Made by a program: the position numbers and the translations under genes. Below, piece after piece: positions 10,776-21,517 of a DNA stretch of 64,000 nucleotides. Positions within the stretch are counted from its first letter, which is position 1. Each line of letters begins with the position of its first letter. Source of the stretch: Stagonosporopsis chrysanthemi (Eukaryota > Ascomycota > Dothideomycetes > Pleosporales > Didymellaceae); the NCBI GenBank assembly GCA_022560025.1, contig JAFISE010000017.1, positions 124,001 through 188,000 of the forward strand. The letters run 5' to 3'. Below the pieces are notes generated by a model. That model did not search any database. It was not told the DNA's origin and saw only the letters and a program-made list of their open reading frames with translations.

Positions 10776-12182
10776 TTATCGGACACTAGTCTGACAACGT
10801 GACATGAACCTATACATGCCCTCAACGCCTTGGTACTCGAGCGGTGCATCATAGTTTACCTCATCCGCCTCGCTCGTGTGCAAAGACTCATATCCGGAGG
10901 GCGATGACGATGACAGCCATGGGTTCGTGGTAGCGTCCTCCATGTCAAGGAATTCATCAAAGCCATCCACCGAGTGTGTCGAGTATACATCAGGACTGAG
11001 AACAGACGCAGACGGCGAAAGCATTTGCTCCCAGTCAATTGCTTGCACATGTTGGCGGCCAGATACTGGTTTCTCGAAGAATGAGCACTCCGATGGAGTC
11101 CTGCTCGAAGCAAAGGGAAAAAGAAGAGCAATGTCAGTACCGACGAAGTCATCAAAATCCTTGTCTTGGTGTACCGCGCCTCGCCGGATCTCAAAATCAT
11201 TGCAGATCGTCTCAACAGTGTCGCGATCGCAGCCAGGGAAATGCACTTTAAGTGTCGAGTCCTTGTAGGTGATGGGTAAGTCACCTAGTTCTGCCAGTCG
11301 TTGCAGGTCTTTCAGGACCGCGGCGAGTTCCTTGACCGCACGAGTGAAGTCGACGGAAAGGACGTCCAAGAGGCCCTCGCTCTTCAGAGAGGTCTTCTCT
11401 TGTGCCGCAGCGAAACCCTTAACGGCCTTAAGTGGAGTGAGAGCGGTGACAGTAGGGTTAATGTTGAAGCTAACGTAGGAGCCAGGGGTGGCCTTGGGTA
11501 CTTTGTTGAGGGTGCGATTGACCTGATCTTGCAGAGCAGAGACAGCCTTGTACCGTTTCTCGCCGCGGTGAGGATCAATGCCATCATACTGCGCCTTCTG
11601 GCCGGAGATCAAAAACGCTCGAACAGCTTGAGAAACGTTGTTGATGACCTGCGCAGGTGTAGCTGGGCCGTGAGAGAAGTACCTTGCACCTCCGGCGCGG
11701 CCAGGGCCCCATCCGTAACCTCCAGCTGTACGGCCCAGGGTGCCTCCAGTGACATTAGGTCGCAAGGTCGAAGCAAACGGTGCGCGGCCAGCCTGCGCAA
11801 TGACGATACCACCAATTCGCGACTTGGGGAAAGTTGATCTGTCGTATTTGACGCCCGAGGAGCGGGACGCTGAGGTAGTAAACCGTCGTACGGCAGCCGA
11901 GATGTTGCTGTGCGTTGTGTACCAACGACCCTTGCTCTGCTTCAGATACGCGATGCGATGAATAGGGTGTGTGGGAGCGTTTCGGGCAAGAATTGGTTGA
12001 AATTGTGCTTGCGTTGGTCGTGAACCAGCAGGTAGCTGGTTCTGGATGAGCCTTGCAGCATGACGCCAGGCAGCCCTTTAATCACATGTTAGCAAGACAA
12101 CTGCACATGCGATGCGATATACGCACTTGAATGCTTGGGCATTCCTGACCACCAGCGTATGTAACGCACCCGTCGGTGCCAT
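10776..12182 (-). CDS. conserved fungal protein with mitochondrial-like N-terminus
   Basis: Two exons, complement(10776..12075, 12127..12182), 451 aa. The 51-nt intron starts GTGCGT, carries a GCTAAC branch point and ends AAAG; joining gives MAPTGALHTLVVRNAQAFKA. The N-terminus is rich in Arg, Ala and Ser with few acidic residues, and Arg/Ser-rich patches continue to about residue 140, as in imported mitochondrial proteins. The central part (PATPAQVINNVSQAVRAFL onward, to ~340) looks globular. The C-terminus is acidic and Ser-rich. I have a weak memory of similar proteins being labelled 'casein kinase II beta 2 subunit', but I see neither the CK2-beta Cys4 zinc finger nor its acidic groove, so that name should not be used for function. 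Confidence 0.75.
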
Positions 12183-12916
12183 GATGCTCTGTGCGGCCAA
12201 GTAGTTGAAGAGTAAAGTGGAGGTAGACTCGCTGTCGTGTTGGGGGGGTTATGAGCCATGCGCATTTGCCACCGCGGAGCTCGGCGGTTGGACCCTGATT
12301 AGCCGACGCAATGACGATCTCGACTACTGCTGTCTTGGTGCCGATGATTGGGCAGACGAGAGCACCAATACCGTTCATGCCTGGGCTCTTGGATAGGAAT
12401 AACTGCAGGCTCAAAGAAGACGAACGGTTTTCATTTCATATCTTACAATCAGAACCCTATGCTAGACGGCACAGGCTCTTGCGCCTGTCATCCCTTATGT
12501 ACTTTGGGCCTCGACATTTGACTGCTAGGAAAGAATCCGAATGCCGCTATGCTGAGACGCACAAGAGAGGAGAGACTAGGTTCGTTTGTTGTGGCCTCGA
12601 ATGCAAGAAGAAGCCCACTACCACTGCCTGCCCTGATTGTCGAGGTTTGGACTCAAACTGAAAGGCCAAAGGTTCTTCCAGTGTGGAGATCATGACGCGT
12701 GCTGAAGGAAGGATCCGGGATATGCGCAAAACTTCTATTGGAAAGGTGAATGACCGCCACTCATGTACTAACGCCGACACACAAACTTTTTTGTGAAAAT
12801 GCTGGAACGCCCTAGCGGATGACCCATGTGGTATTAAAAGCAACAGCACCAAACAAAAGCAACGCCGCAGAATGGGAAGTGTCTTCATCGGGACAATAAC
12901 GCCTGGAGGTCGTCTG
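12183..12916. other. intergenic: 3' of La-motif gene, 5' of next minus-strand gene
   Basis: About 730 bp without a supportable gene; frames are short and overlap on both strands. Confidence 0.45.
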
Positions 12917-15900
12917 TCAGCAGCCGCCGTACCCGTTGCTCGCTGCCGGGGTGTAGCTGGATGCTGCTGGGATCGGATCGTAACTGCGTGAATGCTGGGC
13001 AACGGTGATTGTCTTCTGGTCGACTAGAGCGACGTAGACGCGGGCCACAAGGTGTCGAACCACAGTCTGCGACGACAACAAGGATTGACTGTAGAGCTTC
13101 ATCAAACTCGAAAGACCGATATCGGTCATATGACAAAAGGCGTCCTCGAATGCAAGCTGCTGGAATTCTTCGTACATTTGGGTGTTGAAATTTCGTATCA
13201 GAAAGTGGGACCAGAATTGGTAGATAACCTCCATGTCGTAACAAGTTGAACCAAAGGGGGTATTTTGACGCTGCTCAAGCGCTTTTGATCGAAGATGGAA
13301 ATAAGATTCGTAAGTAACGTCGGATGGGGCCGAATTGACAGGCCCTTGGCCCAACATAGATGAACAGAAGGTGTGGAGATTGTCACACCGTTCAAGGGGC
13401 CCCGGCCGCACTCAGCACTTCTACGCGAATCAGTAAGGGTTTCTGAGTTAACAGTTGGGGTGAGACTTACACGTGCGAAGTAACGGCCTCGTTGGCCCTG
13501 GAGCGGCAGTCGAACACCGTTTCCAGTTCATCTACACCGCTACTTTTACTATCGAGGGAACCGTTAGAAGACGTTCGTGGGGCTAAGGGGCCCAATGCTG
13601 CTCGTGACTTGTTTCGCTTGCGAACAATGACAGTCAAGCAGTTCATTTGCGCCTATAAAAATGAATCGGGTTCTGCACTTACAGCCTTGGTCGATTCCTC
13701 GATCGGTTGACCATTCGACACGGCAACGCCGTTCGCATCTTCAGATGAGATACCGTTGATCAAGTTCTCGGTCGGCGCCTGAGTGGCATCCTGAATAACG
13801 CCAGGCACAAACGGGTTATGCTGGGGATACGTAACATCATTGCCGAACCCAGTGCTCATGGTCGGGTACTGAGGAGGGTTCGACTGATCAAAGCCGGCAG
13901 GGTTGGGGACAGGGGGATTGTGCAGCTCCTTAGGCCCCTCGTTCTGAGCCGACTCATCTCGCTCAGACATGCTCAAGACCCACTGTTCCCAGCCCTCGCG
14001 GCGACGGAGCCTGTCACGGCCATCTTCGCCGGTGCGGTACTGTACGTGACCTGACTGTTGGCAGACAAGCTTAAGGAGTTCGAGGTCGGTAGTCAGGCTC
14101 TTGATGCGGTTGAAGGCAGCAATGAAATCGAGCGAGACGAAACCCTGCGAGTCCATGTGCTTTCTCAAGTACATGTCCTTCAGCAGGTTGTCTACTGAGA
14201 AGTAATATTCACTACGTGGGTTAGAAGAGAGCCTTGGATTGTGCGACCTATCACTTACACCTGGGTGGTTATCATCTGGAACAGAGCGAACTGGTCAACA
14301 CCAAAGGAGCTATAAGGCACTGGAGCAACAGGTGCTACCATGTTGTAGTCATACATGTTGTATGTGTTAGGGGGAGGCATCTGCTGAGCTCCTGGGAAAC
14401 CAGAGCTGTAACGGTATTGCTCATTAACAGACTGGGAGCGATTGCCGTTGCGAGAATATTTGCCCTGGGAGGATGTGAAGAAGGAGTTGTTTCCTGGGCT
14501 GAAGGTGGTGGGAGAGTTGGCGCCCATCGAGAATGAGCCGCTGCTCTGTGGAGCGTGTCCGTTGACAAATTGAGAGCCATTGGCAAATCCGCCCCGTCCT
14601 CCACGACCACCGCCACGGGGTCTATCCCGTCCGCCAGGGAACGAGTTGTTGTAACGACCCTGCTTGGGGTGAACGCCATCGATTGGTCGTCGCTCGTTCT
14701 CAGAGCCATCAATCTGAGTAGCGTCCTTGTTAGGCGACACATCGCCGTCCTTTCGTCGCTCAGAGCCATTAAAGTCACCCCTGCGGCCTTTTCCAGGCTT
14801 GCTAGGGTATTGACGAGGGAACGAGCCGTTCTGGTTGGACACCTCTGTCATGGTGGAGGCGCGCTTAGGCGCCTCGGGCTCAAAAGGTGCGGCACCAGGA
14901 CCCTTCACAATTTTGTCTCCGTTGACTGCAGGTACTTGCTCCTTGAGCGTTGGCGACATCGCACTGCCTGAACGCTTCGACTTGGGTGACGCGTCACCGG
15001 CAACACCGTTGGCTTCACGCTTAGGCTGCTCGCCATTAGATACAGATTCTGCTGCCGAGGCATCCTTCTCAGATGACACGACACCGTTGGCACCAAAGCC
15101 AGCAGGCCTGCCACCAGACTGTGCTCCACCACGCCCTCCGGGCCTGCCGCCTCTGCGTGAGTTTGCGGCGTTCGGCAGTGGAGTGTTAAAAACGACGGAT
15201 GGCGTGTATGGGACCTTTACCCATTCGTGCTTGCCGGTGGTACCATTTGGTGTGCTGTCCTTGCGCTCTTTCTCGATCTTCTCTTGGGCTTTCTTGCGTT
15301 CTTCATCGATTGCTGTCTCGGGTGTTGGCCAAGACTCCTGATCCTGGTTCGGCGGCAGCGGCATGGTGCTCGACAAGGGCTTTGCGTCCTTATCATATGG
15401 TTTGCCCTTGGCACCCTTCTTGTCAGCGTCGCCCCTCGTGTCCTTTCGCAAAGAAGCTGCCTTGTCTTCCTCACGGGCCTTGGGCTTGTTCTCGGCGGTG
15501 GAGGGTCTCCCCTCACCGCTGCTCTTCTTGGGCGCTCCATTGGCAAGTGGCGCTGCGACAGGTTTCGCTTGGGATTTTTGCTGATCTGCGCGTTGCTGCC
15601 AGATGTTTACTGCCGGTAGAGGTGCCTCCTTGAGAGGCTTGGGTGGCTCTTTCTCTTTCTCGGCCTCTTTCTTGTCGCTCTTGTCGCTCTTGTCGCTCTT
15701 CTCGCCCTTCTTGCCCTTCCTGCCCTTCTCGCTCCTCTCCGGCTTCTCGGAGGTCTTCTGTACGGGCTCAACAGTCTTGTCGACGGAGGTGGAGGCCTGA
15801 GACTTGTTGTCCCATGTTGACTCCGAGGAAGTGTTGGGCTGCGAGGACGCATCATCGTCCTTCGTGATTGTAGAGGCAGACAGGGAGTCGAGGTCGGTAG

Positions 15901-16156
15901 TCGACGCCTCGAGTGACTCGGCAGATTTTGTAGACTTCGAAGTAGTGGTTTGAGAGTCGCCATTTGTCGTAGGCTGTTCAGGAGAGGAGTCGGTCTCGGC
16001 ATCGTCGGCCCAGCTGTTCACTTGGGCGATCGAGGTGATGGGTGCCTTGGACGCATCATCCTTGGCCGGTGTTGCAGAGCCAGACGCTGGCTTACCGACG
16101 GAGACCGGGCTGGAAATGCCTTTCGCGGCTTGCGCATATGAAAATGTTGCTGCCAT
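12917..16156 (-). CDS. La-motif RNA-binding protein (LARP1/Slr1-Sro9-like), model interrupted
   Basis: Exon 1 is 16156..14259 (ATG at 16156), starting MAATFSYAQAAKG and then a long disordered, Lys/Ser/Gly-rich region with an RGG-like patch. A 47-nt intron (14258..14212, GTAAGT...GTAG) joins it to the La motif: VEYYFSVDNLLKDMYLRKHM...GFVSLDFIAAFNRIKSL. Next comes MNCLTVIVRKRN (around 13646), a 50-nt intron (13470..13421), and a C-terminal domain with DVTYESYFHL and YQFWSHFLIRNFN ending at 12917. This architecture is that of fungal LARP1-type proteins, which bind mRNA and affect translation and stability. Two problems: a TAG in the reading frame at 13653-13655, and a one-base frame conflict near 13343. 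No intron of usual size explains either. Confidence 0.8.
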
Positions 16157-18138
16157 TATGACAAAGGTGCGTGCCTCAGCAGATGTGCTGTGTGAAGAGC
16201 AGAGACGTTTGTGAGCGCTGGAATTCCCCGATGGGACCGCTAGTATTTGCTGGCCAGTCCAAGTGCTGGCACTGCTGTGTCCGGAGAGGCGAATTGACCT
16301 CTCCGCACTTTAGTCTGGGCGTTGTAACCAGGCGGAGGTTCTCGCGTGGTTCAGCTTATTCGAGAAATGCCCCGCAGAGTGCAGTGCAATGAAGATTCGG
16401 GCTCGGAATCAAAAACCCGAGACTGCTCGACTTGAGCGCGTGTGTAGCGAGGGAACGAACTGCGGAAGTAAATCCGGAGTACTCGCACAAGGTCTGCGCC
16501 GGAAGACGTTAGCAGGAATATTGATGAGGCTAAACGCTGGTGGTGCGGAGGGTGCCGTCCAGGTTGTATAACTAGATTGAGCGGCTGAAAAGATGTTTGC
16601 GGTAGATGCCCGGCAAACGTGGAAATTTTGAAAGTCTGTTGGCGGAGCGCTTCACAGTGTGGGAATTTGAGGCAATGTGACAGTAGGCAGGCGTGAACGA
16701 TCCACAGTTCTCGAAGCAAGGCGGCGGGCTGAGAGGGAGTAGTTGCGACTGAAGACAGGCTTCGGGCGCAAGTGGCAGGTAGCAAGCGGGACTGACCTTT
16801 GGGCAAAGCCTGGGTTGGCTGTTTGGCTGACGCTCACAACGAACACGCAGCAGACACGCAGGCGGCGGTGCTGTAAGCTGTACGAGCTGTCGGCGTGGAG
16901 AACGAGGGTGTCGACGTGCAGCGAGGTACAGCGCGGCGGGCTCCAGGCGCTCGGCGTTCAAGTCGCAGCGATATTGGGCGTGCGAGAAACAACGACGGGC
17001 CGGCTAAGGGTCTCGAGTGCCAGTAACGACTTGTTCAGAGCAGACCGAAAGCCAGTTGACCTGACAAAATTGACTGTCGTGTGTGCGGAAAGGTACTACA
17101 AGCGCAGAGTAATGAGGGGACAAGGTCACTGTCAAGCGCAAAAAAATCGCTACTAGCAGCCCCGAAGACAACCCACGCATGGCCCGCTTTCACTAAACAA
17201 CGCCCAACAGGCAGGCCGAGGAACGCGCTGCAAATCCGTGCTAGATGACATCGCCGTCTGCCTGACAGGCTCGCACTCGGCTTGTCACTTCACTGCTTGC
17301 ACGGCGATGCGAACCCTTGACAACCAAATCGTTTGCTCGGTGCGTGATGACCTCACTCATTCCACCCCTCACTTGAAGAATTGCTGCCTACTCCGCGCTC
17401 TCCTCGACTGCATGTGTCGTGCAGCTGGAGCGCTCAACGCGGGCACGGCGCTCACAAATTGCCAGCGCATATCATTGGTGCCTTGGTGCATGGGCTGCTG
17501 ATGGCCTTTTCCTTCGACAAAATACCGGAGCTTGCTCGAGCCCGCCATCCCTGTGCCCACGGAAGAACGGGAAGCGGCCTGCGAGTCTTCCGAGGAATCC
17601 CGGGCGCATGGCAGCCTGTGTCTGGGCGCGTGTGAGATGCTCTTTTGCTGTGGCCGTATGCAAACCGGTGCCCAGCACTTGTCCCATTTGGCTTCGTCAT
17701 GCGAGCACCGCAATGCCTTGCTACCCAATCTGAAGCTAGCCGGCGCGCAACGACACGACGAGGTATGTATTGATGTCGACGTTGTTTGCTTGCCCATAGC
17801 AGTCAGAATCGCTGGAATGGCTCGAGCTGCATTGGCGTCATGCGAGTTCAGATGCCCATGCAATTTCGTCGATTCCCTCCACGAGACAAGTTTGCAACCC
17901 CACATTTGAGAGGACCCTGAGGTGCACAACGTGGAGGCCCACTACGACCAGTACATGGTAAAGCACGCGACCAAAGACGCCCATGTTACAGGAACTCAGG
18001 GCACATGCTATAGATAACTGTCTTCCACGACAGTCCTCGCGCCGATTTTACGCCGACCTCACAATTATATAGTAGTATATTAACCCTATTCAACTCCCTG
18101 CAAGCAGCTCGGCAGCTCTCATATTGCCTGCGACCCGA
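16157..18138. other. long intergenic region upstream of La-motif gene
   Basis: About 2 kb. Frames of 130-190 codons occur on both strands but overlap each other and have no recognisable content. It probably includes a long 5' leader for the La-motif gene. An AT-rich island lies at about 18062-18083. No gene called. Confidence 0.4.
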
Positions 18139-19530
18139 TCACCCCATCCATCTCGCGATTTTTGCATGAGCTTTGTCTTCGCTGTTTGCCCACCACCATA
18201 CACTCCACATGGCTCTCCCTTGCCAATTTCCAGCAAAAATGTCTCGCGCAGCCCTCCTGTTCTCTTTGTAGACCTCGCCCCTTTCTATGGCGGCTACAAC
18301 GGTGTCAATAAAGTAATGACTTGCAAGGTCGGTCATGTTGTACGACATCGCTACAAGACGGTCGTGGGCGTGATTGACGTTGGTGGTCTGAGTTTGGGCG
18401 AAAGATGAGCGATTTATCTGGTCCACGTGTGCGTTGAAGAATTGGGTGAGTCTCTCGTAGTCACTAGAAGCGACGCCCGCAGGGAAAGCGAAGGTATTGG
18501 AAGGACGAACCCATTGCCCGGTCGTCGCTGGCAACATCTTCTCCAGGTATGGAGCTGATCGCGACGCCCTTTGGCGCACAGCAAAATCGATCAGGTCTAG
18601 TGGCTGGAGATAAATCTGGCCAGCTAAGCAGAAGAGCTGAAGATCTCTGGTACAGTAAACGTGTAGCTGGCGAAACAACGGACTGCACGGATTCGTTCTT
18701 GAAGGGCGGTATATACCTTGCAGACTGAGCACCCTCTAGCAGCCAGTCAGTGTTGAATGTAAGCGGAGCTTCGATGAGTTTTGATCCTGCAACACAGGGC
18801 TGTAAAGAGGCCATATGTGATGGTACAATAACATCAAGACAGCTTGTTGGTCTAGTTGATCCAACACAAGATTGTGCTCATTATCCGTGCTCTATGCTCT
18901 ACAGCGTTCCAATAATTCAGCGAGACGATAGCTCTGCGAAGGTGGGCAAAATTCGTCAGCGCCCAGCGCAGTTCGTTCAAAATCCAAACAAATGTGACAG
19001 CTGAGTATAGTCTGCCTCTTTGGTCCAGATTGAACCGGATATAGTCGTGTGTTGCAGGATCCTGCATGCGTCGGGCTGCAAGGTCGCCTTGCTAGAAATC
19101 CCGCGCGCCACCGAGAAGACACCCACATCGATCCACGAGTTCATTCTCATCCCCAGTGTGATCAACTGATATAAAGCCCGGCTCTTCCAGCTGCCTTTCA
19201 AGCCATATGGTTTCAAGTGATCGCGTACATTGGTATCGCGCCAAGATATCATACACTACGGTGTTGGGTATACATGTCGCACATGGGCCTTGTGCACAAT
19301 CAAATGTAGCGGTCGCAGCGGCAAAGTTCGTTTCCCACCCGTTGAAGATTAGCCTGTTGTGCGCGGACGACACGAGAAATGGTCTAATGCCTTGTTGAAA
19401 ATGGCCGACTAGGTCTTTGTGAAGTGCAAGCACGTTACATAGCTGCAAGTCATATCGATGTATCCATGATCGTCCTATTATGGTACGCAGCCGCTGATAC
19501 AAGAATGACTACGCAGCTGAGAGGTTCCAT
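18139..19530 (-). CDS. unrecognised protein, possibly disrupted
   Basis: Best model: exons 19530..19501 (ATG at 19530), 19442..18903, 18799..18717 and 18646..18139, about 386 codons. The last intron (GTATAT...TACCAG, 70 nt) is good and joins LLEGAQSA to RDLQLFCLAGQIY; the first two are weaker. Convincing coding stretches include LIFNGWETNFAAATATFDCA, DPATHDYIRFNLDQRG and VNHAHDRLVAMSYNMTDLA; the protein ends in WARIARWMG-like sequence (actual end KIARWMG). I recognise no family. A TAG at 19092-19094 interrupts the frame between GGARDF and QGDLAARRMQ, with plausible coding sequence on both sides. Either an intron I cannot place removes it or the gene is broken. It is divergent from TAF10. Confidence 0.45.
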
Positions 19531-19853
19531 GGAGGCCGTCCGTTGGCTGCATCAGCACATCGAGGCACTAGGCAGCCACGAGACTTTATCAGACTTGATC
19601 TCAAGCCGCCACGCTGAAGCTAAAAACACGGTGCCAGCACGCATCCTGTAGGAGCGCATCGCTGATTTGGTCGTCACTGGCGCAGTGTCCGTCAACCAAC
19701 CATCGGGATGACTTGTGTGAAGGCTTGAGGTGAAAGACGACGCCATCGGTGATTGGCCGTTGGGCGCTAGGCTTGGCCCGCAGCGCCCTCCGCACCACAA
19801 CTCCCTGCGCCCTGCGTCCTCGCTCGTCTGTACATCGCAGCCGACGGCACAAC
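19531..19853. other. divergent promoter region upstream of TAF10
   Basis: About 320 bp between the minus-strand unrecognised gene and TAF10. Presumed shared promoter; no motif strong enough to name. Confidence 0.4.
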
Positions 19854-20566
19854 ATGTCCGACAGCACATCCCAGCCCCCCGATACCAAGATGGAAGCGAC
19901 CGACGACCTCGACCCGTCCGTGGAGAACGAAATTAACCACGAGGCGACACAGCCGGATGCCATGAATCTCGACGGCGCAAACGATGACGCGCCAACAGCG
20001 AACGGGCTGCCAGAAGCCACCACTGCGTTCGAGCAGCGCATTCCTGCAAAGAAAGATGCTACACTGCGCGAGTTCCTTGGCAAGATGGACGAGTACGCGC
20101 CCATCGTGAGTGCATATATGCCAGCAAAAACAGCAGGTGTACTGACAAGCAAAAGATTCCAGATGCGGTTACCAACTACTACCTGACCCGCGCTGGTCTC
20201 CCACCTCCACCACAGACCTCGCAGCATCTTGCTCGCCTGCTAGCGCTTGCGACGCAGAAGTTCATTGCAGATATTGCCGCCGACGCGTACCAGTTCTCGC
20301 GCATTCGCTCCTCAAACACCACAAGCAACAATCCTATGGGTGGGCTTGGCGGTGCACCAGGCGCACCAGGCGCAGCAGCTCCTGCGCAAGGCGGCAAGGA
20401 CAGCGGGCCAAAAGCAAAGGACTATAATCTCGGCATCCAGCGGCCAGGTTATGGCGGTGGTGGACAGGGTGGCAGCCAGGGTAGAACAGTGCTTACCATG
20501 GAGGACCTCGGTATGGCTGTTGGAGAGTATGGCGTGAACATCAAGCGCGGCGAGTTCTACCGGTGA
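19854..20566 (+). CDS. TAF10: TFIID/SAGA subunit TAF10
   Basis: Two exons, 19854..20105 and 20156..20566 (50-nt intron, GTGAGT...AAAAG), 220 aa. The N-terminal ~70 residues are acidic and disordered. The histone-fold TAF10 domain begins at about residue 72: TLREFLGKMDEYAPI, then after the splice IPDAVTNYYLTRAGL, and LLALATQKFIADIAADAYQF. These are the most conserved blocks of TAF10, which pairs with TAF3 or TAF8 in TFIID and with Spt7 in SAGA. A Gly/Ala-rich linker (~150-180) separates the two halves of the C-terminal conserved region, ending LTMEDLGMAVGEYGVNIKRG. The ATG was chosen as the only one before the domain in a suitable context. Convergent with the uS19m gene. Confidence 0.95.
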
Positions 20567-20808
20567 TACTTGCGCACAAGGCGACGTATGGCGCACGCAT
20601 TGGGGGAAGTGTGCAACTGGATTTCTTGTAGTCCGGGCGGACTTGCATTATCGGCGTTAGGGGGTCTCAAAGGCGCAAGGGAAGTCAAGTCGATATCGAA
20701 ACCAAACAGCCTCGTAATGGGAGGCCGTGGATTTTGTACAGGTAGCAGTTCATCCATATAAACACAAATGATACCCAAACTCCACATAATGCGAACGCAA
20801 CGCTACCC

Positions 20809-21263
20809 TTATTTATTCTTAGTCTGCTTGTACGTGAAGTTTTTCCGTGTCCTGTCGTTGCTACGTTAGCCATCTGAAACGCACACAGCCGTCTCAGGCG
20901 AATTCATATCGTTGTAGACATACGGCGCAAACTCTCCCAGCTTATGTCCAACCATGTCCTCGGTTATTGTGATATCATCGTACTTCTTGCCATTGTGGAC
21001 CTGGAACTTCAGACCAACAAAATTGGGCAGAATAGTAGCAGCACGCGCTTGTGTCTTGATGGGAGCCTGTCGTTCGCCGGCCTTTGCGCGTGAAATGGGG
21101 AGCCTTGCTAAGGTCAGTCGATGTCTAGGAAGAGCCTCGCACGGCGGCTTACGGGACGATGTTAGGTCCTGTGGGCGTTGTCAGCTAAGTCTCCGACATT
21201 TTCCCAGCGATGCAGCCTACCTTTCCAGACCGATCGTGCGCAGAGCGCCCTCGTGGGAAACAT
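20809..21263 (-). CDS. RSM19: mitochondrial small ribosomal subunit protein uS19m
   Basis: Four exons: 21263..21221, 21168..21153, 21103..20924 and 20851..20809, 93 aa. All introns are short (52, 49 and 72 nt); the last has a perfect GCTAAC branch point. The protein starts MFPTRALCARSVWKGPNIVP, continues LPISRAKAGERQAPIKTQAR, then FVGLKFQVHNGKKYD and ITEDMVGHKLGEFAPT, and ends RKNFTYKQTKNK, which is the S19 signature plus the usual basic tail. It binds rRNA in the head of the mitochondrial small subunit. Exon 2 is only 16 nt long. The gene shares a 254-bp divergent promoter with MRE11. Confidence 0.93.
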
Positions 21264-21517
21264 GGTGATGTGCTGCTCTGATGTGAGGTCGGAGGTAGCT
21301 CTTCAGTTTCTTCCGTTCTACATCACATGTTGACGCGGCGACGCTTGGCTGAGAACGACACTAGCTCCAGGCAGTCGCGTCGCGTGTGCGTATCTTCAGC
21401 TTGCAACGATGTGGGCGCTCAGCAGCATCTGCCACTCAGCGAGCGTAGATTACCCTCAAGACTGAGACGTCACGGAGACAATTTCTAGAGATAGCGTCAG
21501 GCCTTGCGCTAGACACG

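Noticed and set aside
10776..12182. Casein kinase II beta-subunit identity
   Set aside because: No CPxxC...CPxC zinc-finger pattern or other CK2-beta hallmark is visible.
13888..13900. tRNA B-box-like GGTTCGACT (also near 23925)
   Set aside because: The 3' part of the box does not match, there is no partner A box or acceptor stem, and the first site lies in coding sequence.
17369..17929. 186-codon minus-strand frame upstream of the La-motif gene
   Set aside because: Cys/Ser/Arg/His-rich, overlapped by open frames on the other strand, no motif.
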